A program made the translations under genes and the position numbers. Shown here one piece after another: positions 25,451-38,124 of a DNA stretch of 64,000 bases. The stretch is from contig OZ199838.1 in assembly GCA_964304625.1 (NCBI GenBank), positions 13,516,001 to 13,580,000 of the forward strand. Reading direction: 5' to 3'. This DNA is from Kudoa neothunni. Taxonomy: Eukaryota > Cnidaria. Every line of letters begins with the position of its first letter. Position 1 is the stretch's first letter. Under the pieces are notes generated by a model that saw nothing but the letters and a program-made list of their open reading frames with translations, was not told the DNA's origin and made no database searches.

Positions 25451-26985
25451 TTATTCGGATGGTTCAAACCAAACAGAGAGGGCTTTTCCAATATTTCCAT
25501 TGAATATATGCATCATCACTTTGACAGTGTCATACATGGTAATATTTTCGAACGCATTCATTATATCATAAAGATCAATCTTAGTATGACAAAATTAAAT
25601 TCGGATCATAAGCTCAAAATTTAATATTACCTCACACCTAGTGATGGCTGTTCTAATGATAGGAATGACATTTTTTTTGAAAACAGCAGCATCAAGAATT
25701 CTGGCGAAATACTCGACGGGATTGATGGCATACTTACCTATTGAAGAATAGTGTTAGAAATCAATCTCAAAGCGTTAACAGTAAGCATACAAATATCCAA
25801 AAGAATATCTCTGTAATCACCACTGAAACCTGAATTTATAAATTCATCCATTGTTTTTCCACCTGAATACTACAGAAAAAATGTTCATTATATGAAAATG
25901 ATTTAGTGCAATCGTACAACGGGGAATTGTGCCGAGACGAGTTTGAGATGCAGAAAGCTTCGCTCACAAAATATGGGGGTGAAAACGTCGTGACCATTAT
26001 GCATTAATCCATTACATGACTTAATAATATAAGCATAAAGCAAAAGACGTTATTTGGTTAATACCTCTTTTAAAGCTAAACAGTCTTGTTTTATTAAATC
26101 TTCATTGATGATGTCTGTTTCATCTCGATTCGCCTACAATATTAATCAAATTATTTGGATATAAAAAACAATTTTACATCACATAATTTTGTTAATATTT
26201 TCTCATATTTTCCCGAAACGTCATCTTTGATATCTTTTATCATATCTTTTTTATAAAGTTTATTGTAGGCGTCTTTTGCTTCTATTATTTCCTAAATGTT
26301 GACGTAGAATTAATTTGTATGAATATAAATAATTATTACCTGATTGGTAAGAGTGATAATTGATGTATTTAATCCGGCTTCATCAGTACCTATTCCCTAA
26401 AAAATAAATTTATTATCATTTTTATGATTCGTTATATCCAAACATATTATAATAATTAATAATATTTTTGTTAATCTGTCTATTAAGAAATTTATTATTA
26501 TTATTATTATTACTTTAATTGAATTTTTAATCCAATAAGCATAGTACTGGGGTGGTGTCATAACCGTGCATTTCATAAATTTTTCCATGGTATCGTACAA
26601 TTCAGATTTTATTCGATCAAAAAGATTCTATATACATACAATTAGACCCAATCATAGCGATTGAATAGAATAACAGTTTTGTGATTTTTATTGTATATCT
26701 CTTGAATTTTTAAGCGTTGGCTCAACGAACGTCTACACAAGATATCCACAACTTGAAGTTCATAACAGCCTACATTATTATACATAATATAGGTTACAAT
26801 CATTTTTTCGTATTATCGCTGTTTACCTATTCCCTTGAATGCTTCGTTCAGTTTGATTGCATCCTTTTCTGGCTCAAAAATTTCGGTTGTTTTTAAAAGT
26901 GGCCTTCCCTTGACAATAGTTGTTATGATTGTTATTTATACGCATGTAAGTTTACTTTTCTTTTATTATCTGGCTTTTTCGACAT
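25451..26985 (-). CDS. Annexin, compact four-repeat form
   Basis: Eleven exons total 975 bp (324 residues, the usual annexin length) with every phase consistent: 26985-26956, 26908-26827, 26769-26675, 26627-26514, 26396-26340, 26291-26178, 26133-26065, 26019-25921, 25869-25791, 25737-25631, 25579-25451. The N-terminal tail is only about 15 residues (MSKKPDNKRK). Four annexin repeats follow. Repeat II keeps the type II calcium motif GIGTDE (108-113) with DDVSGKYEK downstream. Repeat I has GIGCYE, and repeats III and IV have lost the glycine motif (NGHDVF, AAVFKK). Calcium binding is therefore probably confined to repeat II. Introns are 44-57 bp except one of 117 bp. Annexins act at the cytosolic face of membranes in trafficking and repair. 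Confidence 0.92.
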
Positions 26986-27556
26986 AGTTCTGAAAAAAAT
27001 GATTACTTTGGTCACTTCATTCTCAATTATATTACTTCTCAATTTATATAGATATTTATTTGTGACTATCTTCACTGCTTCTCAGTCTCCACGAGAATTC
27101 AATACATAGACGAATAATAATAATAGCTATTGCGATCTATATAATTGTTTTATTGACTTCTAATAGTATCTTTTAATGATTGTTATCCGAGAGTACTTGT
27201 GGTGTATTCACCGGATACTCGGTAAGATTTCAGTCAATGTATTGTTACCATAGTTAAATGTGCTAATTGTTTTCGACAATATGATATGAATTTGATATCT
27301 ATAGGAGTTCTCCTATAAATCTGATGTTAAACAAATTGCCCTTATCTCTCACATAAGAGGCAGTTATTATTTTAAAAAATAACGATACTTTTTAATTGAA
27401 ATTTACTCTAATTGGAAAGTAGAGACTTGCATAGTAAATAATATTCAGATGCCATTAATTTTAACTATATTTAATTATTTGTGTGCAAAGCTTGTAAGTG
27501 AGTGTTGCTCGGATTAAGAATCGTCGATGCACATGCGCGAATAACATTTTGGATTA
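26986..27556. other. Upstream region of the compact annexin
   Basis: This is AT-rich DNA presumably holding the annexin promoter. I found no clear core-promoter motif and no other gene. Confidence 0.35.
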
Positions 27557-28931
27557 TAGGGTTTTCCGAGCTTTAGTGACATCGTGTCAAGCATTAATGA
27601 CGTCATGTCAAGCTTTAGTGACACGTGCGTAATTTAAGCTTATAATTACGTTCACATTGTAAATTAATCGAATAAAATTAATATGAGTGGTGTAAATTTA
27701 ACATTACACGTTAGTTTAATATTTATGAACTTTAAAAACAGATAATAGCGACGATTCTCAAATGACAACTCGAACCAAATTTAAGAGATAAACAATAAGT
27801 GACTGAGATAGGAGAATGATTGCTAATCAGTGCGAATTGGGTTACAGCAACGCCGTCATCGCTGAAAATGTTGGAATTAAGCGACAAACTGTTGCTTCAA
27901 TTGTAAAATCGTATCTTCTTGATGGGAAAGAAAAGTCATTAAAAAGGGGTGTGACTTTTCTTCAAAACTCAATGAAGATCAAAAGTTGCGGATTAGAAGT
28001 TGGGTGGATGAGGACGCCACCATTACCCTCAAGACTCTTCGTCAAAAATTATTAGACGAATGTGGCGTGAGTGTTAGCGTTAGCACAATAAATAGATGCC
28101 TTAAAGAATTCCATTATTCTTTAAAAATGCTCACCATTGTTCCTGAACGAAGAAACTCTGACGATACAGTGGAAAAACGTTTTGTGTACGCCCAAGGGTT
28201 CAATTCAAAATTGCTTGAGGCAGAAGGCAGCAACTTTGTTTTTATTGACGAAGTTGGTTTTAATGTATCGTCACGTACAAGACAGGGTCGTTCGCTTGCT
28301 GGTACATCAGCATATGTAAACGTAAAAGCCGTCAAGTCAAGGAACATATCCGTCATTGCAGCGATGAATAAGTATGGCATGGTGCTATATAAAATAAATC
28401 GAAGACCAGTAAATGGCGAAGATTTTAAAGAGTTCCTCATTGAGTTGGCAGATCTGTGCCGTTCTTTGGAAGTTGAAGATCCATGCTTCATACTCGATAA
28501 TGCAAGGATACATCATTATCGGGGACTTAGCGAAATTTTAGCAACGTTACAACTAACGTTGATGTATCTACCTCCGTATTCACCCTTCATGAATCCAATT
28601 GAAAAGGTTTTCAGCAAATGGAAAAACCATGTTGTGAGAGGACATGCGAGAAATGAAAGCGACCTTTTAAATTTAATAGATGATGGTTTCAAAGTTATTA
28701 TCGAAAAATGCTTCGATATATCAGCAGATGTTTGAACCGAGAAATTATTTTAGAATAAGTATAAATTATACGATAGCGTTTGGATATCTTTTTCAAATTC
28801 CCAAAATTATTATTTTTTGTTCATTCGAAATTTAAAGTAATATTTTCGTATTTTTTACCTAATTATATAGCTATCTTAAATACCGTGTCATTAAAGCTTG
28901 ACATGATGTCACTAAAGCTCGGAAAACCCTA
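27557..28931 (+). mobile_element. IS630/Tc1-type transposon (DD34E), nearly intact
   Basis: It is flanked by TA. The inverted ends TAGGGTTTTCCGAGCTTTAG match perfectly, and matching continues for about 60 bp. Inside each end a GTGACA...TGTC palindrome is repeated three times with CAAGC spacers, probably the transposase binding sites. One transposase gene fills the middle. The near-perfect ends imply a young copy. Confidence 0.85.
27816..28735 (+). pseudogene. DD34E transposase with one apparent frameshift
   Basis: It would encode about 306 residues. The N-terminal helix-turn-helix part (NAVIAENVGIKRQTVASIVK) is in one frame (27816 to about 27955). The rest is in the next frame from about 27955, so a single 1-base shift in a T-run near 27950 separates them. 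The catalytic triad is present: FIDEVGFN, FILDNARIHH and FMNPIEKVFSKW, with 34 residues between the second aspartate and the glutamate. Such enzymes cut and paste at TA. The copy is inactive unless the shift is a sequencing error in the homopolymer. Confidence 0.85.
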
Positions 28932-31110
28932 TATAATTTACCATGCGAATAGCCTCTTTGGAATCGCAGATCCCTCGACAATCTCAAACTGTCTTGCGGA
29001 CCCCGTATATATTAAGGAAATTGTAAACAAATAAAATACAAGGTTTATACAACAAAAATTTTGATACATTTATTTACAGACGATTAAAATATATTATTTT
29101 TACAATTTATTCGACATCACCATGCACTTAGAAAATATGAACTTTTAAATAGATACCCACGATTAGTTTTTATATTTTTTTCGGTACTGCGGATCAACAG
29201 TTAAAAACCACTGACCTAAGGTATATGCCTGATAATGAGATATTAATTTACGATATAAAAATTAATCACCGCAAGTTTTCACCGTGCTATATAGTTTTTG
29301 CTATTTTTATAATTTTCTTAAACAGTGGTATAATGATTTCTTGAGTTGGAGGAAAAATTCGACCTTGAAAACTACCGAGGACCAAATAAATTACGTTTAA
29401 GATAACATCTTTGAATCAATTAAAAAAACTCAGGAATTCAAAGAAATATGACGCTGATCAACCGTCATTTAATGTTTGTTTCTTATCACAAAACCGCTAA
29501 TTGGGAGTCGGGGTTGGTGCATTCCTGTCCTGAAATGATCATGATGTTAAGCTGGCTAATCACGATCATCGAAATTATATTTCTTTTAAATAATTAATTT
29601 AATTCCTACTGGGGTTAACCGAAAGTACAGCTCAACCTCGGAGCTAGTATAAATTGGAGTTTGACCATAAATTTTGAGTCAGTATTAATGGATGATAATA
29701 GAAATAGTATTCAGAACATATCTAGTCGGAGCAAAAAACAGAAAAGAAATTCTAGAATAAGAGTCACTGAATAAAATTGTGCGACCGTAATCGAAAGAGA
29801 AATTTTTATAATCTATCGCATGACAACAAAAAAATAGTTATCCTATATTTCGTTTTATTTGTTATATTTTATAAACACATGTCATTCATATTTTTTCATA
29901 AATAAGGACAAAAATAGTTATTTATTTGATGCGCGATAACGGATTATGGTCGAAGTCCGAGGTTGTACTGTATTCATATATTTTTTAATGATTTTAAGGA
30001 ATTTTTCAATCCAAAGTGTCCCTGATCCCGAGCGAAGCTAAGTAGTTCGAGCTAGTCGATTATCAAGTTGAACATTAAAGTTTTAATATAAATATTTTTT
30101 TAAGTCAAAAATTATCCCCAAGTTATTTATATTTAATAATTAGCCCACACATGAATAATAATGTTATATGATCTAATATAAACATTGAATTTTTAAAAGC
30201 CAATCTACACAGTTTTTAAGGAGAGGAATTGTGCTGCAACCAGTTAGACCAGGGGTCGGGAACCTTTTTTGATGAGAGAGCCACAAAGACCATAATTTTT
30301 TTAAAAACTAATTCCATGAGATCCATACAACATGTTTTAAAATTAGAAAAAGAAGTACATATGTGCGTTTTATATAATCAGAACACTTTAAAGTAAAACA
30401 AGTCATTAAATTCCTTTTAATTACATTATTACGTTATTGTTAATCAATGATGATTATTTCTCATAATCAGTGCGATTTCTGGTTCTGCATATGATTTGTA
30501 GTATGGGCGATACGTGGTAAGAGTAGGCTTCATTAAAAAATTACAGATGAAAATAGTAAAGTATTTCTATTCGATAGCAATAATATTCAGGGTTTCAATA
30601 TGTCTACTGAATAAAGTTGTTATCTAAACAAGTCTTCTCAGAAAAACGAAAATAATATATATTTGCCGAATTCAGGATTGAAAGCCATAACTCCATTTAA
30701 AAGAGTAAAATGTTTTATTTAATGTTACATGAATTGATATGGGTTGAATTCCATAGAATCCCAAGGAAGTTATTAATTCGATTAAAGACATGTACACTTG
30801 ACTATAGACCCTATTATGGTCATCGCGCATGGAAACACTTAATTTATTTATGTTTATTTTAAAAAAGTGTACTTTATGTTTTGCTGGAAGGAACTTGTGA
30901 GTATGCAATTTGTTTCACCTTTGATGTCGTACTCCATAAATTAAGACAGAAAATAAATGTCGAATATTGTCACGAAATAATCAATTTTATTTCTATAAAT
31001 TGATTCAGTTGATCAAGATTCAAAAATGATCATTTAAAAAAATCGTTCGAAAATCAGCTTAACGTAATTCGCCGAAATTTCCTGAGGTGCCTAGCAACAT
31101 TTGAAGATTG
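28932..31110. other. Repeat-rich spacer
   Basis: It contains a worn hAT-like unit (about 28945-29222, ending in a TTAAAAACCACTGACCTA tip), a Tigger-like element (29627-29972), a 5S-like stretch (30012-30060) and a hAT-like tip at 30252 (CAGGGGTCGGGAACC). No gene is supported. Confidence 0.45.
29627..29972. repeat. Tigger/pogo-like miniature element
   Basis: The left tip TACAGCTCAACCTCGGAGCT and the right tip (other strand TACAGTACAACCTCGGACTT) form an inverted repeat with the same CCTCGG core as the copies at 11306 and 13471. It is 346 bp long and non-coding. Confidence 0.5.
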
Positions 31111-31901
31111 ATGAGCGGCTACAATCCATACGGGTTTTTGGTTGGCCTGAAACCTTTTAATGAAACATTTTAGAAACAACCAACAAATACCTCCTCCAAA
31201 TTCCACCACAGTTAATATCTATGAGGTTCCAAACACACAAAACCCCCCTCCTGTATGATGCTGTCTAAATTGAATTCAAATGTATATTTACTATTTAGGG
31301 TGTGGTTCGTGGTGCTGTAGGAGGAGGAGTGTACCCTCCTAACGTTATGCCTTCCCCGCAAATGCCATCATACCCCACTACTCCACAATATCCCTATCCT
31401 ACTCAGCCAACCAACTCTCCTTATAACGCGCCTATACCAAACAACAATCCATACATTATAGTATGTGTAGAGTAGACTATTTCTCACTTATAATCAACGT
31501 TGATTCTACAAATAGGGACAGGAACCATATCAACAACCGTTTCCAAGTATGTTTTATTAGTCGGACTTGGTTCTGATGTGAATTTGATACGCTAGCCAAC
31601 CCAGCATATCCATTCAGTCAGAATGATCCTTATGGAATGAATCCAATGTTTAATCCTAATGCTGGCAGACCAGCGTATTATCCACCTGCACAAGGAAACC
31701 TGGCTCCAACACCACCAAACAATAACCAGAATCCATATTGCGCCTATCCTCCAAATTCTAACACTAGTCCACAAAACTTTCAACCTCCCCCTGGACCTTC
31801 TTATCCTGGTGGGGGATATGGGAAAGGATTTGTATGTTTTGTACATGTGTGTGAGATTCTCATTTTCTATTTAGGGAAATTATCCTGGTCAAGGATTTTA
31901 A
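31111..31901 (+). CDS. Proline/asparagine/tyrosine/glycine-rich protein
   Basis: Five exons (31111-31140, 31299-31460, 31516-31546, 31596-31831, 31875-31901) give 486 bp, 161 residues, all in phase. The protein starts MSGYNPYGFL and is low-complexity throughout: PYPTQPTNSP, NDPYGMNPMFNPN, PPGPSYPGGGYGKG, ending NYPGQGF. There is no signal peptide, no membrane segment and no folded domain. It resembles the Gly/Tyr/Pro-rich tails of annexins A7 and A11 and of ALG-2 partners, but no annexin core follows, so it stands as a separate gene. Such composition suggests an unstructured protein able to self-associate; that is inference. A polyadenylation signal AATAAA follows at 31956. Confidence 0.75.
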
Positions 31902-31955
31902 AGTTTTATCAACAATTTCTAGAGATATGCTTTTGCATAGTGTTTGTTTTATTAG

Positions 31956-31961
31956 AATAAA
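31956..31961 (+). terminator. Polyadenylation signal AATAAA
   Basis: Canonical hexamer 55 bp after the stop codon of the low-complexity gene at 31111-31901. Confidence 0.5.
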
Positions 31962-34079
31962 CTGCCATTTTTATGGATATTATTTTAATAATATTTCTCC
32001 CGATTCTTTCCTGTAATTTACATAAAACGAACAATTTATTTCAGCATACCATTAGAATCTAGGCTAACTTTTGTGGACATCATATATTAGTACCCATGGA
32101 GCTTGCCGATATTTAAATATACAACATTATTGTTGAAAAATATGATGAATTGTGGATAATGTGTAATCAAATCAACAATCTGATTCATTAAGCCATATTT
32201 GTAAGTATTTGCGTGCGAGTCTCAATAAAAATTCTGATTTTGTTTTTAATCGATTAAATCGATATCGAACTAATTATTTTTCAAAGTGAACAGTTTTATT
32301 TCAATTTCTAAAATTACATTGCTATCTTCTGATAAATTGAAAGTTGAGTTTAGATATTTAACTTAACTGTCGTCAATATTTTGTATTTTTTGTTGTTTTT
32401 GATTACGCGATAGAAACACCGTTCAGCAATTTTTAACACCGCCCTCTACTTTCGCACACTTATAATGGTTAATTCACTACATTAATATCAAAAGAATTTT
32501 AGGTTTGGAATATTTTCTTGTGTTAAAGAACTTATTTAATTAACCATTGTAGTAATCCCCCAATCAACCGAGGCTTGGCTCCGCGCTAGCCCACTACATT
32601 ACTGGGCGGAAATCCCCTAGACAATAACAACCAGGGTGATCACCACAGCTTCGTTTACTATAATAACTTAGCTGTACTATTCTTTAAAATTGATTGTTTC
32701 CTCGCGCAAATACAACAACCATATTTAATAATTGTATTTTATCACATTCACTACAAGTATGGCAATCTTAGGAGCTTTTATTTAATACACTCTTTTCATT
32801 ATTTCGTATCGTGGCGAACGAAATTTTTTTCTCAGTCTCAGTTAATATTATTTAGGATTCATTTCTTATAATTTGAAAGCATTAAAAATCAGAGAAATTA
32901 TCAAGAGAAAAAGGTCCCTCTTAAATTTCACTTTTTGAAACAGCCAACATTGGTTTTTGGCGTGGCTTCATCTCAAGAATTTTCTCAAAGTTATAATGCT
33001 CATACAAAATATCGTGATAATATATTTTAAAAATCCTACTTTCTCTGTAATTTTGATCATGGGATGCTTATCACATAAATTTGACGATGTTTATTATCTC
33101 AACATTTAAGACGGGGTTCCCATCGTCGGGGATTGGAAAATTTTATTAGGCCTGAAAATTATTGAACTTTAATGAAGGGTGTTGGGGACGTGGAAAAACC
33201 AGGTCATTGAGGTGACATGGATAATGGTGAGATAATTGGTCAGTTTTGGGTTTTTTGAAATAAATACCTCAATTTTCGATCTCGTTTAATTTATAATGTT
33301 TAGTTAAATCATAAAACTATATCAAAAGCAATGACTTACTATATACAAATAAATAATAACATTTAACGTGGTCATTACTCGAACAAAATCCGAATGATTT
33401 TAATCCCAATTTTGTCTCACTTATATTCGTTATTTTCTATCTAGGTTGTATGTTTTCGATTTATAAACTCCGTTTAACAATAAGTCTTGCATAATGCGCA
33501 TTGAATTACAATGAGGTTTACTTAACGCTGTTTTTAGCGGAGTGATGAACTAAAGATGTTAATTATTGAGGTTCATTTATAAATTAAATGATATTAAATC
33601 GAATATCAATCATTTTCAACTATTAATGCGATTTTCGTCATTTGACATAGGTATTACAATTTAAAGTAAATTTTCGTATTTATAACCTGATTCAATCCCA
33701 AATATCTGTTACCTTTATTATTGTCAATAATATGAAGAGAATTCGATAAAATTTAAGTTTGATAGAAAATATACACACGACAAAATTGGACAAAGAATTT
33801 TAATATTTGTTAATGATCTATGCGTCAATTGAAAAACCATAATATATTTTACTTTCAAATTTATTACATGTTTTTGTTTCTTTAATAAGTTTACTAAAAT
33901 ACATTTTTTTTATTTTGCATGTACTACAATTATAACGAAATAAAATAATGAAATATAATAAATTATAAAATTTAAATCTATTAAAAAAAATTATAAACTA
34001 AATTATTATGTGTGTTTTAATTAATAATTAGAATTTTGCCATTATAAAAATATTTTGATTAGTCAATGTGTCATATATT
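31962..34079. other. AT-rich spacer
   Basis: No gene is supported. A GC-richer patch at 32550-32650 and a hAT-like fragment near 33110-33150 (GGGGTTCCCATCGTCGGGG) stand out but cannot be bounded. Confidence 0.4.
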
Positions 34080-34980
34080 AAAAACTAAAATCGATTTCCC
34101 ATACATTTACTTTTTCTTCTCTTATATATAATTATCAGAGTTAAAGCTATTTCTGTAAATTAGGAAAGTTTATTTTATGCAATTAAAATTAAAAATTAAA
34201 GAAAAAAGTAATTTATCCCAGATTTTTTTATAAAAATAGGAATTATCGATTTTACGGAACTTTTCAGTTCCAACCCAAATTTTCAAAATCCTTTTTTTAA
34301 AATAATTACATCCATGATAACATTGTAAATAATTTAGACATAAATAAAGGTTTATTATTTTCTCATTTAAAAACAAACTGCGAATAACAACCGAAAAATC
34401 TTTTAAATCTTTGGCAATTTTGATCTCGTACCTATTTCTGCTTTGAGAACTGATGAAACAATGATGCCGAATTAATTTCCTCATGTAAAATAAGTTTTGA
34501 TTAATTCAAAAGAACCATTCTGGAAATTGGGTCAATAATAATTTTTATGATATAGTTTATAATCGATTAAAGGCATTAGAGTCAAGAAACCCGGTTTATT
34601 TTAGATAATTAAATATGTAAAAAATTAATCAAGGAGTTAAATTAAAAAAATTATTACTTATAGGAGCTTTTATGATTATGGATCGCGCCTTAATTTAAAA
34701 AAGGTCAATTTTCTTGGGTGGCCATTTATGCACTCATAACTGTTATCATAACTAATAGAGCAAATTGAGTGTCATTGCTGCAAAACCTTCTACCGATCTT
34801 TTATGTACAATTCATACAAGACTACATTATTCAATCAACAAAACAGTGCCAAATAGTTTTAATATGTATAAATTTTTCAAGATAAAATTTGATTTACGTC
34901 TGGAATCCAATTCAAATCTAGAAAAGACATCTAAAATGATTTATGAACTAATTTTATACGTCAACTTTTGGTAGTTGTTC
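34080..34980. repeat. Dispersed repeat, copy A (inverted partner at 50500-51240)
   Basis: Several blocks reappear in reverse orientation at 50500-51240. These include TTTACAGAAATAG-type sequence next to an AT-rich arm, a segment encoding KIWVGTEK-like residues, and one encoding GQFSWVAIYA. Because amino-acid similarity is kept better than DNA similarity, the ancestor was probably protein-coding. Copy A is broken into short frames. The family is not recognised; it could be a transposon gene or a decayed host gene family. Confidence 0.45.
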
Positions 34981-35766
34981 AGATCGTTCTTTGATTTGTC
35001 ATCGCAAGAATTAACGAGTTTTTAATGGCAGTAAAAATTTACCCATTTAATATGAGTAAGGTAAAAAAGCAGGAATGATGATGAAACATTTAAAATATAC
35101 CTAATTTGTTAAAATAATAATTTCAAAAATATTGCTAACAATTTGTATGTACGTCTCTGTATCTCAACTTTTAACAAAGAAACTAAATTATATAACGTCA
35201 TTCTTGTATTTTTCTAAAAATTCGTCAAATCAACCATTACCTTTCAATAAACTAATAATCTATTTTTCAAAGTCCAACTACGAAAGTATTTCGGTCAAAA
35301 ACCAAATTATTGAAAATGATTGTGACCTAAATGCATAGCCACTAGATTTTCTTAAATTAATGTTAAAAATATAAAAATATTTCGAAATAATATAATAAAG
35401 TCCACAATTATTAACTTTTCGAAATAAAATATTTTTAATTGTTTGCGTACCCATAAAAAGGTATGTAAAATCGATTACCTACTTTATTTGACATTGCATA
35501 TTATATGTACATATTGACGTTTATTCCCATCAAAATCATATTATCAAGCGATAAAAATCATCACAAAAAATAGTGATCTGTTGAAAATTTAATTCAAGAG
35601 TCATTAACACGCACATTAAAAATAGAAGACAATATCATTGTTGCATGTGCATTCTAGTGCGTGGTTCTCAATATGAGCCAATCAGAGTTTAATTCAACAA
35701 TTTATAATTGTAAATTGAAACTAATTTTTCGTTTGATCATATTTTAAAATCGTGAAAATTCAATTG
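34981..35766. other. AT-rich spacer
   Basis: I see nothing I can support; short open frames here have AT-driven composition. Confidence 0.4.
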
Positions 35767-37830
35767 TTAACCCTCTAAACTAAGTCACATGAGAATTTAC
35801 ACCTTCCGAGTAAAATTGAGGTGTAAATACACCCCAGGTTTTTTTTCAACCAAATCATTTTATAATAATAGCTAACTATTTTTGTGTAATTAGAAAACGT
35901 TGTTAAGCATTAGGTGCGCATGCATGGGTATACTTGGGTGTTATGGCGCTCAGAAAAATTTACATGAATCAATTAATGCTCAACCTTATACGCATAACAA
36001 AATTGGCTAATTCTTTAGAAATATAAATACTCATAGAAATAAACAAATACATGTATTATTTATTACAACAGTTAAGACAAATACATTCCGAATGTTTTAT
36101 TCAACAAAGATTAGCTCAAATTCCACACTTTAAAGAAGTTTTCTTGTCATTTTTTCTCACACACAATCGATATCTGCCTTGAAGTGTCGTTTCCCGTTCT
36201 GCGGTAGGTCTAATGTAGGGTTGAATACTTGCACTTTTTCTTGATAACAGTGAACGTACTAATGGCTCATCCATCATTTTCTAGAAATCTCTTTTTCTAA
36301 TATTTACAGAAGAAAAGAGTTCGTTGAATATGCGAAAAGCATTTATCAAGCTAATATCAACCATATTGAACAACACAACTAGTGGCCAACGACGATTGAT
36401 TCTTCTGACACTAATTGAAGCCAATAACCTAATAACCTTGTGATGGTATCAACTCCCCCTTTTTATCGAATTATACCGCAATACAATGTCGGGCTTAAAT
36501 GGCGCTTTAGTTGCAGTGTGTGTGTTACTTGAAGATGAACAAAGCATACAGAAAGGCTTGTTCTTCCTCAGTAAATACCTTAATATCATCTTTTTGTTAT
36601 TAAATACGAAAAGAGATGGATATAATGGGGTGTCTTTTGAGTTCGTAGATAGAATGGAATATCACGTTTGTTTGCACGCATGACTCCAATACTTGTAAGT
36701 TTTCTACTTAACAATTCATAAGCTAACTCAACTGAAGTGACAAAGTTGTCACAAACAATGTTCCGCCCAGAGTTAATGAATGGTTTGCTCCGTAAGTCGC
36801 AAAACAATGTTTTTTCCAACATTCACAGTTCTTGTGTCATTCTAAGACCTCTCACCCAAGTAGATGGACAGATTGCAAACATATGTTAGTCTAGGATCAA
36901 CCAATACAAAAAACTTAATCCCATATTTGGCAGGTTTCATCGGCATATACTGCTTGAATTTGCAGCGACCTCTGAATGCAACAAGTTGTTCGTCGACGCA
37001 AAAACTTTCATATGGGCGAAAGCTACAATTAAATAAATCAACCCAAATGTTCCAAAGGGCCCCGATATGGCAAAATTTGTCATTAATTTTTCTGAAGTCT
37101 TTGGTTTCGGAGTCATCAAAGTGAAGTGCCCGTACAATTTACCGAAATCTCATTAATGACAAGAGATCGCGATATATTTTTCGTCCCTCTTCAGATCCAA
37201 ATAATTCCTTAACAGGTTCATGGTTGTCTCTATAATGCCCATTAAAATTAAGCATCCGATGACGTCATCAAGTTCGGTTTCGTCTAATTTTGTCCAAGCA
37301 TGATTAAATAACACCTTAAAAGTATCAACAGCTTCGGTAGCATCTGGAGATATGTAGGGAGAAGCGCTTGGACGATTATTTATAATATTTTCAGCTGTAC
37401 ATAGCGCTCCATTTTTATCAACAAATGAGTCTAATAGTACATTAGTGTGTAATCTTCATTATCAGAAGAATCAATATCAGAATGAGATTAACTACCACTG
37501 TAATCACAAGAACTCATTACTTTTCGCGCTTGTGCATTCAGTAAACTGAACAAGTTATTGTCAATTTAAGGGTTATTTAATAATTCGAACTATCTAAAAA
37601 GTTCCAAATATATTTGATAAAATATTTTAAGCAATTTTACTTGGAAGCTGTTTTAGCGTTAATTTAAATAACAATAAAAAAATTAAAATGTTGTCTTCGC
37701 TCTTTATGTATTATGTATGTTTAAAAGTTTGGCAGAAACATGGATTGTATCTATCCCGTTTGTAATGGGAAAAATTGTCATCAACAATCTCCTGGGGTGG
37801 AAATACACCCCACTCTACTCGGAGAGTTAA
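35767..37830 (-). mobile_element. Decayed piggyBac element
   Basis: TTAA lies at 35767 and 37827. The tips share a CCGAGTA block and a GGGGTGTA...ACACCCCAGG palindrome. The left end has about 30 extra bases within the tip, the kind of asymmetry known for piggyBac. Transposase remnants lie on the minus strand. The clearest (about 36590-36820) contains CDNFVTSVELAYELLSRKLT and MRANKRDIPF, matching the second-aspartate region of the intact element. Several stops and shifts make it inactive. Confidence 0.8.
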
Positions 37831-38124
37831 CGAAGTCGGAATGATTAACACTCGTACTGAGTTGATAAATTTTACCTTTAAATTTTAAATGGGTTTGGAG
37901 TCATTTCTGACCCCAGGATAAAAATAGTACTTTCACTAATAAATTACTCCATCAAGAGTGGAAATTACGATAAAATTTTTAAAATATAATATCTAATTAT
38001 AATTTTTTATACAATTTTCATATAATGTTGATATATGGGGATTAGAAATAGGTTTCATACGATTTTAGTAACAAGCTGAACGTTTGCTAATACGATCTCT
38101 TGGATGAATGGAACATATTCTCCT
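37831..38124. other. Spacer 3' of the six-exon gene
   Basis: No gene. A GGAGTCATTTCTGACCCC stretch at 37899-37916 resembles the GGGGTC palindromes inside piggyBac-type ends. Confidence 0.35.
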
